Positions 1 to 7,313 of a stretch of 14,488 nt of DNA are shown here, piece by piece; positions within the stretch are counted from its first letter, which is position 1, and every line of letters begins with the position of its first letter. Source of the DNA: Clostridia bacterium. GTDB taxonomy: Bacteria; Bacillota_A; Clostridia; Oscillospirales; CAG-272. Location: assembly GCA_017395725.1 (NCBI GenBank), contig JAFQOB010000156.1:1-14488 (forward strand), read 5' to 3'. The notes beneath the pieces were generated by a model. That model saw only the letters and a program-made list of their open reading frames with translations, searched no databases and was not told where the DNA came from. The translations under genes and the position numbers were made by a program.

Positions 1-6
1 TTAATC

Positions 7-150
7 TTAGTTTTCATTATTAACAATCTCCTTCATTGCAACGAGCTTCCAGGTGGGATTATCCTTATTATCTTTGGTATCGTCATACTTTACGAAGTAG
101 CATTTTTCATTCATTTCATCATCTGTACTACTGCCGAGGACAATCATATG
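7..150 (-). pseudogene. In-frame C-terminal remainder of the membrane-anchored protein, downstream of the TAG
   Basis: Reading straight on past the TAG at 151-153 on the minus strand gives 47 sense codons before a TAA at 7-9, with a second TAA at 1-3. The peptide begins HMIVLGSSTDDEMNEK and includes CYFVKYDD and PTWKLVAMKEIV, the alternating strand pattern expected for the end of an NTF2-like domain (paired strands, then Trp-Lys-Leu-Val). There is no ribosome binding site in front of the internal ATG at 145-147, so it is unlikely to be a separate gene. It is best treated as the lost or conditionally translated tail of the upstream gene. Confidence 0.75.
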
Positions 151-1569
151 CTAAACGAAGCGAATATCAACCTCTAAGCAGTTTTCGGTAAGCCACCTAA
201 AGTTTGAAACGGATTCCTGTTCGAAGGGGGGATTACCCAAACGGTGATTACTTGTGAAGGTACGGTCAATACTGTAGCTGTATTTACGTGCAACTTCGTA
301 TTGATATGAGTTCTTTACAAAATATTTTGAAATATCGTTGAAATTGAGGTCGCAAGTCATATAAAGACTCCAGTCTTCAAGAACCTTGAGAACGTTAACT
401 TCCTTTGCAACCTCTTCGGGAACCTGGTCGTATACAGTACCGGAAGATATGCTTCTGAGGTCTTGGATTCTGACTTCCTTATCATATTCTACCTGATTTC
501 CCTCTCTGTCGATAATTTTAACATCCGCGTTATCTTTTAGAACGACTATCTCGTATACGGGCAAACGGGGAAGACCGTCAACCAAATCTGCGAAGGTGGA
601 ATATTCGGAATTTTCTGAATATTCTACACAGCTTTCGGGAACGTTTTCGCCGTCAACGGTAACGGTACAGAAGTCACCTGTCATAAAGGTATAGTATGTA
701 AGCGGAATAGAGGACTTACCAATATAAGCTTCGGTATTTCCGAATACGTCGCTTATAGTAACGTCAGCTTTTGTTACGAGACGGACTCTGTAATTAATTC
801 TGCCGTCGCTGAGTAAATCACCGGTTTGTCTCTCGCCGTTTACGTCAACGGAAAGGGAATCGGGAAGAGTGAGTGTGTAAAAGCTGTTGTCGAATGCTAT
901 TTTACCGTCGTCGGAAATTTTTATATTCGCCTTATTATCTTTTTTGTCGGTAATGGTAATCTTCGGAACAGAAAAAAGGTTTTCAAACTTAAAAGTAGTT
1001 TTGCCGTTATCATCTTTGTTTCCGTGTTCCTCGGTGAGATTGATACCGTTTACGTCAACAAATATATCTGAATTGACGATTACGTCTTCCGGAAGTTCAA
1101 GTGTGTAGGTATGGGTTAAAGGTACGTAAGAAACAAGCTCATATTTCTGTATGCTTATAATAGCAAGCTTTTGAATGATATCCCCATCTTTACGGAGCTT
1201 AATTTCGGCAATTTCATTTCCGTCTGAAATAACTCTGTAGGTACATTCATTTTCGTTTATCCATTTTTGAGTAGAGAATTTGACGTCACCTTTTAATTTT
1301 TTTACGAATTCTTTCTTTTGGTCAATTCCGCTTTCGAATATACTGCTTTCCATTGACGGAACGTCATTCTTTGTCCAAAGCTCGCCGCTTTCAGCTTCAC
1401 TTTCAAGGAGCGACAAGGCATTTTCCAAATGGCGCTGAGGGTGCTCGTTTTCGTAAAGTACAAGAACTTTGTTTACGTAAAGGAGCGCCATAGCCACGAG
1501 AAGTGCAAGAACGGCAACGTACGCTATATAGGTAATTCTAAATAATTTGGATTTTTTTTGTTTTCTCAT
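151..1569 (-). CDS. Membrane-anchored beta-repeat protein with C-terminal NTF2-like region, cut by an in-frame TAG
   Basis: 472 codons before the TAG at 151-153. Residues 1-9 are basic, followed by one hydrophobic membrane segment (about 12-38), so most of the protein is probably outside the cell. Three related units follow, each with a YTL.LP-like strand, a V(D/N)VNG or VTVDG turn and a later I.D..GN-like strand: about 155-212, 231-278 and 293-358. From about 385 the sequence (VLEDWSLYMTCDLN, then FRWLTENCLEVDIRFV) resembles the start of an NTF2-like domain, and the rest of that domain lies in frame beyond the TAG. The start is supported by AAAAGGAGA at 1581-1589, 11 bases upstream, and by a promoter at 1637-1665. 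Function is unknown; such proteins are often cell-surface proteins of Clostridia. The two halves fit so well that the gene was probably about 520 aa until a recent nonsense change, or else the TAG is read through or is a sequence error. Confidence 0.8.
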   Translation of the reverse strand: MRKQKKSKLFRITYIAYVAVLALLVAMALLYVNKVLVLYENEHPQRHLENALSLLESEAESGELWTKNDVPSMESSIFESGIDQKKEFVKKLKGDVKFSTQKWINENECTYRVISDGNEIAEIKLRKDGDIIQKLAIISIQKYELVSYVPLTHTYTLELPEDVIVNSDIFVDVNGINLTEEHGNKDDNGKTTFKFENLFSVPKITITDKKDNKANIKISDDGKIAFDNSFYTLTLPDSLSVDVNGERQTGDLLSDGRINYRVRLVTKADVTISDVFGNTEAYIGKSSIPLTYYTFMTGDFCTVTVDGENVPESCVEYSENSEYSTFADLVDGLPRLPVYEIVVLKDNADVKIIDREGNQVEYDKEVRIQDLRSISSGTVYDQVPEEVAKEVNVLKVLEDWSLYMTCDLNFNDISKYFVKNSYQYEVARKYSYSIDRTFTSNHRLGNPPFEQESVSNFRWLTENCLEVDIRFV

Positions 1570-1636
1570 TTTTATATAATTCTCCTTTTGGGAAAAAGAT
1601 TATTCAACTTATTTCGTCAAAATACGTGTAAACTAT

Positions 1637-1665
1637 ACTATATCACATTTTTTGATGTTTAGCAA
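1637..1665 (-). promoter_or_regulatory. Predicted sigma-A promoter for the membrane-anchored protein gene
   Basis: Read on the minus strand: TTGCTA (-35, 1660-1665), a 17-base spacer and TATAGT (-10, 1637-1642). It lies about 68 bases upstream of the ATG at 1569. The -10 is one base from consensus, and the -35 keeps the TTG core. Confidence 0.55.
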
Positions 1666-1682
1666 CAGTATTTAATAATATT

Positions 1683-1700
1683 ATAAAATATATATTTTAT
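1683..1700. repeat. Perfect 18-bp AT-only palindrome
   Basis: ATAAAATAT followed directly by ATATTTTAT, a perfect inverted repeat with no loop. It lies between the two divergent promoters, about 20 bases upstream of the plus-strand -35. It could be an operator or simply AT-rich promoter DNA. In sequence this AT-rich, chance palindromes are not rare. Confidence 0.4.
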
Positions 1701-1721
1701 TCGTTAACTTGCGGAGGGTGA

Positions 1722-1750
1722 TTGACAATAAGTGAAAATAGGTTTATAAT
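1722..1750 (+). promoter_or_regulatory. Consensus sigma-A promoter for the transglutaminase-like gene
   Basis: TTGACA (1722-1727), a 17-base spacer and TATAAT (1745-1750): both hexamers perfect and the spacing ideal. Transcription would begin near 1757, giving a leader of about 37 bases before the ATG at 1794. Confidence 0.85.
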
Positions 1751-1778
1751 TGAAATATAGAAGATTATATAGTAAGAT

Positions 1779-1785
1779 AAGGTGA
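1779..1785 (+). promoter_or_regulatory. Ribosome binding site that fixes the transglutaminase-like start at 1794
   Basis: AAGGTGA sits 8 bases before the ATG at 1794. The in-frame GTG at 1782 lies inside this site, so it is not a credible start. Confidence 0.75.
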
Positions 1786-1793
1786 TTGGCAGT

Positions 1794-3356
1794 ATGAAAA
1801 AGTTCATGAAAATAATTGCTTTTGCGTTAATATGTGTGGTTGTTTCAGTGTTTGCGGTTACGGTATCTGCTGCAGATATATATGATACTTCGTTGCCGTT
1901 TAGTAAGGACCTTTTGTATGGAAGAAATACCCTTGCAGAAATGGAGAACGGAGAAGAACTTGTCGCTATTTATGACACTCTTTTTGAGGGGGTTCAAAAC
2001 GGCAGAACAGAGATATCGTTTTATTTGCTTGATGCACTTGATGGAATAAAGGTAACTTTCAGTGAATTATATGAATGTGTTGTTTTCGCTCTGCGATATG
2101 ACAATCCGCAGTTCTTTTGGTGGGATTTTTTTCCAAGTTATTATACTGATAATGACGGAAATATTACAAGGGTAATAGTATCTTATTTTGAAGATGTAAA
2201 TACTGATAAAGCGAAGTCAGATTTTAAAGAAGCTGCTGAGCAGTTTATTATTGATGCCGGAATAGAAGAAGGGATGACCGAATACGAGATTTCATTACGC
2301 CTTCATGACGCCGTAGTGAATCATATTGATTATGTATTGGGAGCCGACAATGACCATAATGCCTATGGTGCTTTAATTGGCGGAGAGGCTGTATGCGAGG
2401 GATATGCTGAATTATATCAATATTTGTTATATCTTTGCGGAATACAGTCCCACGCGGTTACAGGCAAGGCAGGAGAGAATCATATGTGGAACTTGGTCAA
2501 GATTGACGATGAATACTATATGTCGGATCCTACTTGGGATGATCCGGTAGGAAACACATTAGGTAAAATCAGATACGGTTATTTTAACGTTACAACCGAG
2601 AGATTGCTTTCGGAAGGCAGAAGTATCGACAATAATGGTTATGATCTTCCCGAATGTACGGCAACCAAAGCTAACTATGCGAATCATGCTTTATACAAAG
2701 GCAGAGCATTTACCGATAAACCGTCCTTGCAAAATGCGATAACTCAATTAAAGTATAACGGAATGGCGAGATTTTATTATACCGGAGACGGAGAATATAC
2801 TCTTAGTGATTTGAGTGCTTGGCTTAATGCAAACGGTAGCTCTATAGCTCGTGAGTTAGGAGGATTTAGTGCAAATTCATCAAGTTGTGGTAATGAGTTT
2901 ATAATTGTAGCTCAAGGTATTACGACTCAAGACTTGCCCATAGTTGCAAACATACCAAAGATAGCGGCAATATGTTCTGATACAGATATTACAGTAAAGC
3001 CAAACAGTATAGCAGGCGATGTTGCTGTATGTCCTGCGGTATCGGGAAAAATGTTTTCTGCTACCGATATACAAGACCTTTTGAACAATACGGCGGTAGA
3101 AGTTAAAGAGTTGGTGGATGGCAAAGTAGTAACAGGCAGTAAACTTGTTTTTGACAAAGAGGAAGCTATTATTGCGTTGAAAGGCGACGTTGACGGTGAT
3201 GGAATTTTGACGGTGTTTGACGCAAATATAGCACAAAAGAGCGAGGCCGATTTCTCAAGTGTGTCCGAACTTCAAAAAATGGCGAGCGATTTTGACGAAA
3301 GCAATACAATAGATTCAAACGACGCGAAAACTATTATAAATCAAATAGTAAGCTGA
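1794..3356 (+). CDS. Secreted transglutaminase-core protein with dockerin-like C terminus
   Basis: 520 aa from the ATG at 1794. The N terminus is a signal peptide (basic MKKFMK, hydrophobic core, likely cleavage after VSA at residue 26). A transglutaminase-like core carries the expected catalytic triad: Cys201 in EAVCEGYAE, His230 in ENHMWNLVK and Asp245 in MSDPTWDD. Family members are cysteine peptidases or cross-linking enzymes; which reaction applies here is unknown. The C terminus has two calcium-loop-like motifs, GDVDGDGILTVFDAN (about 464-478) and DFDESNTIDSNDAK (about 499-512), arranged like a type I dockerin; the second loop has Ser at the fifth ligand position. The region between (about 290-455) is not recognised. 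Such a protein would act at the cell surface or on a cohesin scaffold, but no cohesin gene is in the window. It is transcribed alone from its own promoter and ends at a terminator. Confidence 0.88.
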   Translation: MKKFMKIIAFALICVVVSVFAVTVSAADIYDTSLPFSKDLLYGRNTLAEMENGEELVAIYDTLFEGVQNGRTEISFYLLDALDGIKVTFSELYECVVFALRYDNPQFFWWDFFPSYYTDNDGNITRVIVSYFEDVNTDKAKSDFKEAAEQFIIDAGIEEGMTEYEISLRLHDAVVNHIDYVLGADNDHNAYGALIGGEAVCEGYAELYQYLLYLCGIQSHAVTGKAGENHMWNLVKIDDEYYMSDPTWDDPVGNTLGKIRYGYFNVTTERLLSEGRSIDNNGYDLPECTATKANYANHALYKGRAFTDKPSLQNAITQLKYNGMARFYYTGDGEYTLSDLSAWLNANGSSIARELGGFSANSSSCGNEFIIVAQGITTQDLPIVANIPKIAAICSDTDITVKPNSIAGDVAVCPAVSGKMFSATDIQDLLNNTAVEVKELVDGKVVTGSKLVFDKEEAIIALKGDVDGDGILTVFDANIAQKSEADFSSVSELQKMASDFDESNTIDSNDAKTIINQIVS

Positions 3357-3366
3357 TATAAAAAGT

Positions 3367-3411
3367 GGCTGTCTCATTAGCAAAAAAATGGCTTTTGAGA
3401 CAGCCCCTTTT
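3367..3411. terminator. Bidirectional Rho-independent terminator between convergent genes
   Basis: GGCTGTCTCA (3367-3376) pairs perfectly with TGAGACAGCC (3396-3405), a 10-bp stem with a 19-base loop. A T run follows on the plus strand (CCTTTTTT region). On the minus strand the stem is followed by ACTTTTT, so it can serve both the transglutaminase-like gene and the RpiR-family gene, whose stop codon is at 3418-3420. Confidence 0.9.
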
Positions 3412-3417
3412 TTGCAA

Positions 3418-4257
3418 TTAATATTTCTTCCCCTGTAGAGCCGATTCGGTGTTGTAGATAGCGCCGAGGGATTGTTTATCTTGGTTTATAACAATATAGG
3501 TATATATAGCGTCAAATATGGTAAGCTGGGCTATTCTCGAACTCATAGCGAGGATAGACCTTTTTGTTTCTTCGGATTGTGTAAACAGTCTAATATCTGA
3601 TGTTGAAAGAATAGGGGAGTTTCCGTAGTTTGTAATACAGATTGTGGTGGCATTTTTGTTTTTTGCAAGCTGCAAGGCTTCAACTATATCTTTTGAGCTA
3701 CCCGAGTGGGATATGCCTATTGCAACGGTGTTTTCGTCAAGGTGGGAGGCAACAATTGCCTGCATGTGATTATCGCATACAGCCTGTGCATCAAGCCCAA
3801 GTCTTAAAAATTTATGGGATGCGTCCATAGCTATGGCGGCTGAATTGCCGAGGCCGAAAATTACAATGCGTTTTGCATTCATTATGCACTTTGCGGCTTT
3901 ATCAAGCTGCTCTGTGTCAATAACGGATTCCGTGTTTTTTAGTGATACCGAAATGTCGTTTATTCTTTTTCTGAAAATATCGTAACAGCTGTCGCTTTTT
4001 TCGATAGTGCTGTCAATAGCAGAGCTTGAATTAATTTCTGCGGCAAAATGGAGCTTGAATTCCTGATATCCCGAAAAGCCGAGACGCCTTGAAAAACGTA
4101 CAACCGTAGCATCACCGCTTCCGCAGTTTTGGGCAAGCTCGCTTATTGATAGGCTGATTATTTTTTGGGGATTCTTTAGTATATAATCGGCTATTCTTTT
4201 TTCGCTTCTTCCCATATCATCATAACAGTTTCTTAGTTTATGCATTATCGATTCCAT
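3418..4257 (-). CDS. MurR/RpiR-family transcriptional regulator (HTH + SIS)
   Basis: 279 aa from the ATG at 4257, which has AGAGGTG just upstream. An upstream in-frame ATG at 4317 is rejected because it lies in the promoter -35. Residues 1-76 are the RpiR-type helix-turn-helix, with the recognition region near DATVVRFSRRLGFSGYQEFK (49-68). Residues about 110-250 form a SIS sugar-phosphate-binding domain, with GLGNSA (135-140) and SHSGSSKD (183-190) and the family-typical SILAMSSRIAQL. Length and layout are normal for the family. It is divergent from the nine-gene sugar operon, so it most likely controls that operon and itself in response to a phosphorylated intermediate. Inverted repeats just downstream of both promoters fit this. 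RpiR proteins can repress or activate; the operator positions favour repression. Confidence 0.93.
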   Translation of the reverse strand: MESIMHKLRNCYDDMGRSEKRIADYILKNPQKIISLSISELAQNCGSGDATVVRFSRRLGFSGYQEFKLHFAAEINSSSAIDSTIEKSDSCYDIFRKRINDISVSLKNTESVIDTEQLDKAAKCIMNAKRIVIFGLGNSAAIAMDASHKFLRLGLDAQAVCDNHMQAIVASHLDENTVAIGISHSGSSKDIVEALQLAKNKNATTICITNYGNSPILSTSDIRLFTQSEETKRSILAMSSRIAQLTIFDAIYTYIVINQDKQSLGAIYNTESALQGKKY

Positions 4258-4271
4258 TTTGCACCTCTGTG

Positions 4272-4286
4272 TGAAAATAATTTTCA
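4272..4286. promoter_or_regulatory. Putative RpiR-family operator 1
   Basis: TGAAAAT-A-ATTTTCA is a perfect 7+1+7 inverted repeat. It overlaps the predicted transcription start of the regulator gene, 2 bases downstream of its -10. TGAAA...TTTCA palindromes are a common operator form for RpiR-family regulators, so autoregulation is plausible. Confidence 0.55.
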
Positions 4287-4288
4287 TT

Positions 4289-4317
4289 ATTATATCAAAA
4301 ACAAAGAAAAATGTCAA
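4289..4317 (-). promoter_or_regulatory. Consensus sigma-A promoter of the RpiR-family gene
   Basis: Minus strand: TTGACA (4312-4317), a 17-base spacer and TATAAT (4289-4294), a perfect match. Transcription would begin near 4282, about 25 bases before the ATG at 4257. Confidence 0.87.
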
Positions 4318-4345
4318 GAAAGTGAAAAAATAATCCGAAAACTTA

Positions 4346-4375
4346 TTGACATAGATGTGTGGAAAGAGTTAAAAT
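4346..4375 (+). promoter_or_regulatory. Predicted sigma-A promoter of the nine-gene operon
   Basis: TTGACA (4346-4351), an 18-base spacer and TAAAAT (4370-4375), five of six consensus bases. Its -35 lies about 30 bases from the -35 of the divergent regulator promoter. Confidence 0.75.
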
Positions 4376-4382
4376 AAAAGGT

Positions 4383-4397
4383 GGAAATATATTTTCT
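4383..4397. promoter_or_regulatory. Putative RpiR-family operator 2, in the operon leader
   Basis: GGAAATATATTTTCT contains the imperfect palindrome GAAATATATTTTC (one mismatched pair). It matches operator 1 at 10 of 15 positions, including the GAAA and ATTTTC cores. It lies 7 bases downstream of the operon -10, a position suited to blocking transcription. Weaker evidence than operator 1. Confidence 0.35.
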
Positions 4398-4401
4398 TTT
4401 T

Positions 4402-4406
4402 GGAGG
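4402..4406 (+). promoter_or_regulatory. Ribosome binding site fixing the first operon gene start at 4413
   Basis: GGAGG, 6 bases upstream of the ATG at 4413. The in-frame GTG at 4359 lies in the promoter spacer, so it cannot be the start for transcripts from this promoter. Confidence 0.85.
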
Positions 4407-4412
4407 AATACT

Positions 4413-5822
4413 ATGCTGAATTACAATGTAAAAATCGGACTTTGTCCTATGCGTAGAAATACCACAAACCGTCCTGCGAAGACGTTTTTGACATGGGTTT
4501 CCGCAGAAGAAAGAGGAAAGAAAAACGTAGAGTATATTGAAAAAAACTTTACGACGGATAAGCTTACTTTTGTTGACACAAAGGGACTTGGTTGCAATGA
4601 CCTTATATTTGATGATGATTCGGTAGATGCGGCTGCAAAGCGTTTTATTGAGGCGGGAGTTGATGCTATCCTTATAATAAATGCAAACTTCGGTAACGAA
4701 GAAGCTGCCGCTGACCTTGCAAGAAAGGTTGGAAAGCCGCTTTTTATCTGGGCACCCCTTGATGATGAGTATTACGTAGACGGTATGAGACCTACCGATT
4801 CACAGTGCGGTTTGTTTGGTCTTTCACGTCAGCTCCAGAGATATCATATTCCCTTTGCTCACATTCCTTGCTGCAGAGTGGAAGAGGATATTTTTGCTGA
4901 AAGCTTTACAAGCTTAGTAAGAGTTGCTTGTATGCTTAAGAACTTTAACGGACTCCGCATCGGTCAGGTTGGTATCCGTCCTGCTCCTTTCTATTCGGTT
5001 ATCTGGAATGAGGGCGAGCTTATGTCTAAGTTCGGACTTCGCATTATCCCCATAAACCTTGCTATACTTCAAGACCGTTTTAACGCGGCTATGGAAAGCA
5101 AGAAAGACGAAATTGCAAAGTATATTCAGTATTTTAAAGACAACTACCAAATGGACGACCTTACTCCCGCTTATCTCGAGAGAATGGCTTGTCTCGTAGT
5201 TACATATATAGGAATATTCGAGGAATTTAAGCTTGACGTTATTTCTGCAGAGTGCTGGACAGCGACACCTCAATTGTTTGATGGACTTGCACCTTGTGCA
5301 GTATACGGCGTGCTAAACGACCTCGGTTATACAATAAGCTGTGAAAGTGATATGCACTGCGCTATGACTATGGTTATGCTGAGAGCTGCTTCTCTCGGAG
5401 AGAGCAAACCCTTCCTCGGCGAATTTACCGTACGTCACCCCGAAAACAAGAACGCAGAGCTTTTATGGCACTGCGGTCCGTTCCCGCTTTCAGTTAAGGC
5501 TCCCGACAGTACAGCCCGTCTCGTAAACCAGAGAGAATGGTTCAGAGCAAAGGACGGACAGTACACTGTTGCAAGACTTGACCAGGAAGACGGTAACTAT
5601 ATGATTCTTGCAGGTGCAGTTAATACGACAGAAGGACCTCAGACACACGGTACGTATATTTGGGCTGAATTTGACAATCTTCAGGCATGGGAAGACAGAC
5701 TTCTCGAAGGTCCGTATATTCACCACTTTGTTGAAATAGAAGGGGACTATACAAAAGAAATCGAAACCTTCTGTAAATTTGTTCCCAACCTTGCTGTTGA
5801 TAAGACGATTAAAAATAAATAA
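4413..5822 (+). CDS. L-fucose/L-arabinose isomerase-family protein
   Basis: 469 aa, first gene of the operon. The sequence has the layout of the FucI/AraA ketol-isomerase fold: a Rossmann-like N-terminal half (VDAILIINANFGNEEAA, about 83-99, and KPLFIWAPLDDEYY, about 108-121), a middle domain (LRIGQVGIRPAPF, about 181-193) and a C-terminal half with candidate metal ligands. These are Glu280 in ISAECW, Glu311/Asp313 in CESDMHCAM, His353 in LLWHCGPF and His436-His437 in YIHHFVEI. Family members interconvert aldoses and ketoses with a divalent metal. The sequence is divergent from classical FucI (about 590 aa) and AraA (about 500 aa), so the substrate is not assignable. Promoter-proximal position and the downstream kinases and aldolase suggest that it starts a sugar-cleaving pathway. 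Confidence 0.82.
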   Translation: MLNYNVKIGLCPMRRNTTNRPAKTFLTWVSAEERGKKNVEYIEKNFTTDKLTFVDTKGLGCNDLIFDDDSVDAAAKRFIEAGVDAILIINANFGNEEAAADLARKVGKPLFIWAPLDDEYYVDGMRPTDSQCGLFGLSRQLQRYHIPFAHIPCCRVEEDIFAESFTSLVRVACMLKNFNGLRIGQVGIRPAPFYSVIWNEGELMSKFGLRIIPINLAILQDRFNAAMESKKDEIAKYIQYFKDNYQMDDLTPAYLERMACLVVTYIGIFEEFKLDVISAECWTATPQLFDGLAPCAVYGVLNDLGYTISCESDMHCAMTMVMLRAASLGESKPFLGEFTVRHPENKNAELLWHCGPFPLSVKAPDSTARLVNQREWFRAKDGQYTVARLDQEDGNYMILAGAVNTTEGPQTHGTYIWAEFDNLQAWEDRLLEGPYIHHFVEIEGDYTKEIETFCKFVPNLAVDKTIKNK

Positions 5823-5851
5823 AATATATACATAAATAGGAGAAAAGAATT

Positions 5852-7282
5852 ATGCAGAGAAACAAGTTTTTGGATGCAATGATCCTCACCGAGCTTGAAG
5901 ATGCGGTAGGACGCGATAATTGCTCTATCAGAGAGATTGACAAACTTACACACAGCGTTGACTATTACTGGTTGTCCAGAATGTGGGCAGACAGAGGCGA
6001 AAGAATGCCCGAGGCAGACTTTATCGTAGCACCTAAGGACGCACAGGAAACATCTAAGGTTATGAAGATAGCAAACTACTATAAGCTTCCCGTTACACCT
6101 TGGGGTGCCGGCGGCGGTACACAGGGCGGTGCTATTCCCGTATGCGGTGGTATCTTGCTTGATACAAAGAGAATGAACAAGATTTATGAAGTTAATACAG
6201 ATGCTATGTACATAGAATGCGGCACAGGTGCTATTTACAAGCACATTGAATGGGCTGCAAACGAAGTTGGAAAGGCTACAATGCACTATCCCTCTTCTCT
6301 CACTTGTTCTACAGTAGGCGGCTTCCTTGCTCACAGAGGTATCGGTGTATGCTCTACCAAGTACGGTAAGATAGACGATATGGTACTTCAGATGGAGGTT
6401 GTACTTCCCAACGGTGATATTATCAATACTTCAAGTGCGCCTAAGCATGCGGCAGGTCCTGACCTTAACCAGATATTTATAGGTTCCGAAGGTACACTCG
6501 GTATTATTACAAAGGCTCAGATTCGTATTTACGATCAGCCCGAAGAAAGACGTTTTCGTGGATTCTTGTTCCAGGATATGCACGGTGCATTCCAGGCATC
6601 TAAGGAGCTTCTCCAGAAGTTTAAGCCCTCTGTTATGCGTCTTTATGATGAAGCTGAAACAGCATCTCTCATTAAGAAGATTGTCGGCGTTGAAAGAAAA
6701 GGCGCATTTATGAATATCGCTTACGAAGGTGTTAAGGAAATGGTTGAGGTTGAAGAAAAGATTCTCCTTGAAACCTTTGCAAAGTACGGAGCTGAAGACC
6801 TTGGTTCCGAATACGGTGAAAAATGGTGGAAGGAAAAGATTACGTTCTTCTATCCCGGTCATATGATGGATATTCCTCAGATGTTCGGTACAATGGATAC
6901 AATTGCTCCTTACGGTAAGATTGAAGAAATCTACTGGGCAATGAAAGAAGCTATTGAGACAAACTTCCCTCAGGCGAAGTTTATCGCACACTTCTCACAC
7001 TGGTATGAATGGGGCTCAATGATTTACGACAGATTTATTGTAGACGGCAAAGACGTTCCGGAGGATCCCGTTGAAGCACTCAGACTTCATCAGGCTATTT
7101 GGACTTGCGGCGTAAGAACTGCACTTGCACACGGCGGTGTTGTAAACGACCATCACGGCGTAGGTATCAAGCTTGGCAGACTTATGAAAGAACAGTACGG
7201 ACCTGCTATGCAGGTATTTGAAGGCTTGAAGAAGAGCCTTGACCCCAACGGCATTATGAACCCCTTCAAGTTGGGTCTCTGA
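5852..7282 (+). CDS. FAD-linked oxidase, GlcD / alkyl-DHAP synthase-like
   Basis: 476 aa, with TAGGAGA (5837-5843) before the ATG. It is a VAO-type flavoprotein. The FAD-binding PCMH half includes TPWGAGGGTQGG (about 82-93) and IGSEGTLGIITKAQIRI (about 210-226). The C-terminal FAD-oxidase domain includes a NDHHGVG motif (432-438), reminiscent of the His-rich motif of alkyl-DHAP synthases, and the typical ending LDPNGIMNPFKLG. Family members oxidise 2-hydroxyacids (glycolate, lactate) or related substrates. The next gene encodes an Fe-S protein, and an EtfB-EtfA fusion lies later in the same operon, so electrons may leave through Etf as in FAD-lactate dehydrogenase/Etf complexes. The hydroxyacid or polyol substrate is unknown. 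Confidence 0.85.
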   Translation: MQRNKFLDAMILTELEDAVGRDNCSIREIDKLTHSVDYYWLSRMWADRGERMPEADFIVAPKDAQETSKVMKIANYYKLPVTPWGAGGGTQGGAIPVCGGILLDTKRMNKIYEVNTDAMYIECGTGAIYKHIEWAANEVGKATMHYPSSLTCSTVGGFLAHRGIGVCSTKYGKIDDMVLQMEVVLPNGDIINTSSAPKHAAGPDLNQIFIGSEGTLGIITKAQIRIYDQPEERRFRGFLFQDMHGAFQASKELLQKFKPSVMRLYDEAETASLIKKIVGVERKGAFMNIAYEGVKEMVEVEEKILLETFAKYGAEDLGSEYGEKWWKEKITFFYPGHMMDIPQMFGTMDTIAPYGKIEEIYWAMKEAIETNFPQAKFIAHFSHWYEWGSMIYDRFIVDGKDVPEDPVEALRLHQAIWTCGVRTALAHGGVVNDHHGVGIKLGRLMKEQYGPAMQVFEGLKKSLDPNGIMNPFKLGL

Positions 7283-7313
7283 TTTGCCGGTAATTGAATA
7301 GGAGGAAATAATA

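Noticed and set aside
4258..4317. N-terminal extension of the RpiR-family protein starting at the ATG at 4317
   Set aside because: It runs through the perfect TTGACA/TATAAT promoter, and the ATG at 4257 has its own ribosome binding site and the usual family start.
4359..4412. GTG start at 4359 for the fucose/arabinose isomerase-family gene
   Set aside because: It lies inside the promoter spacer and lacks a ribosome binding site; the ATG at 4413 has GGAGG at ideal spacing.
4376..4412. Possible riboswitch in the operon leader
   Set aside because: The predicted leader is only about 30 bases, too short for a known riboswitch, and has no stable terminator-like fold.
5747..6991. Minus-strand open frames opposite the FAD oxidase gene
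   Set aside because: Same reasoning: Cys-rich shadow peptides opposite a strongly supported gene.
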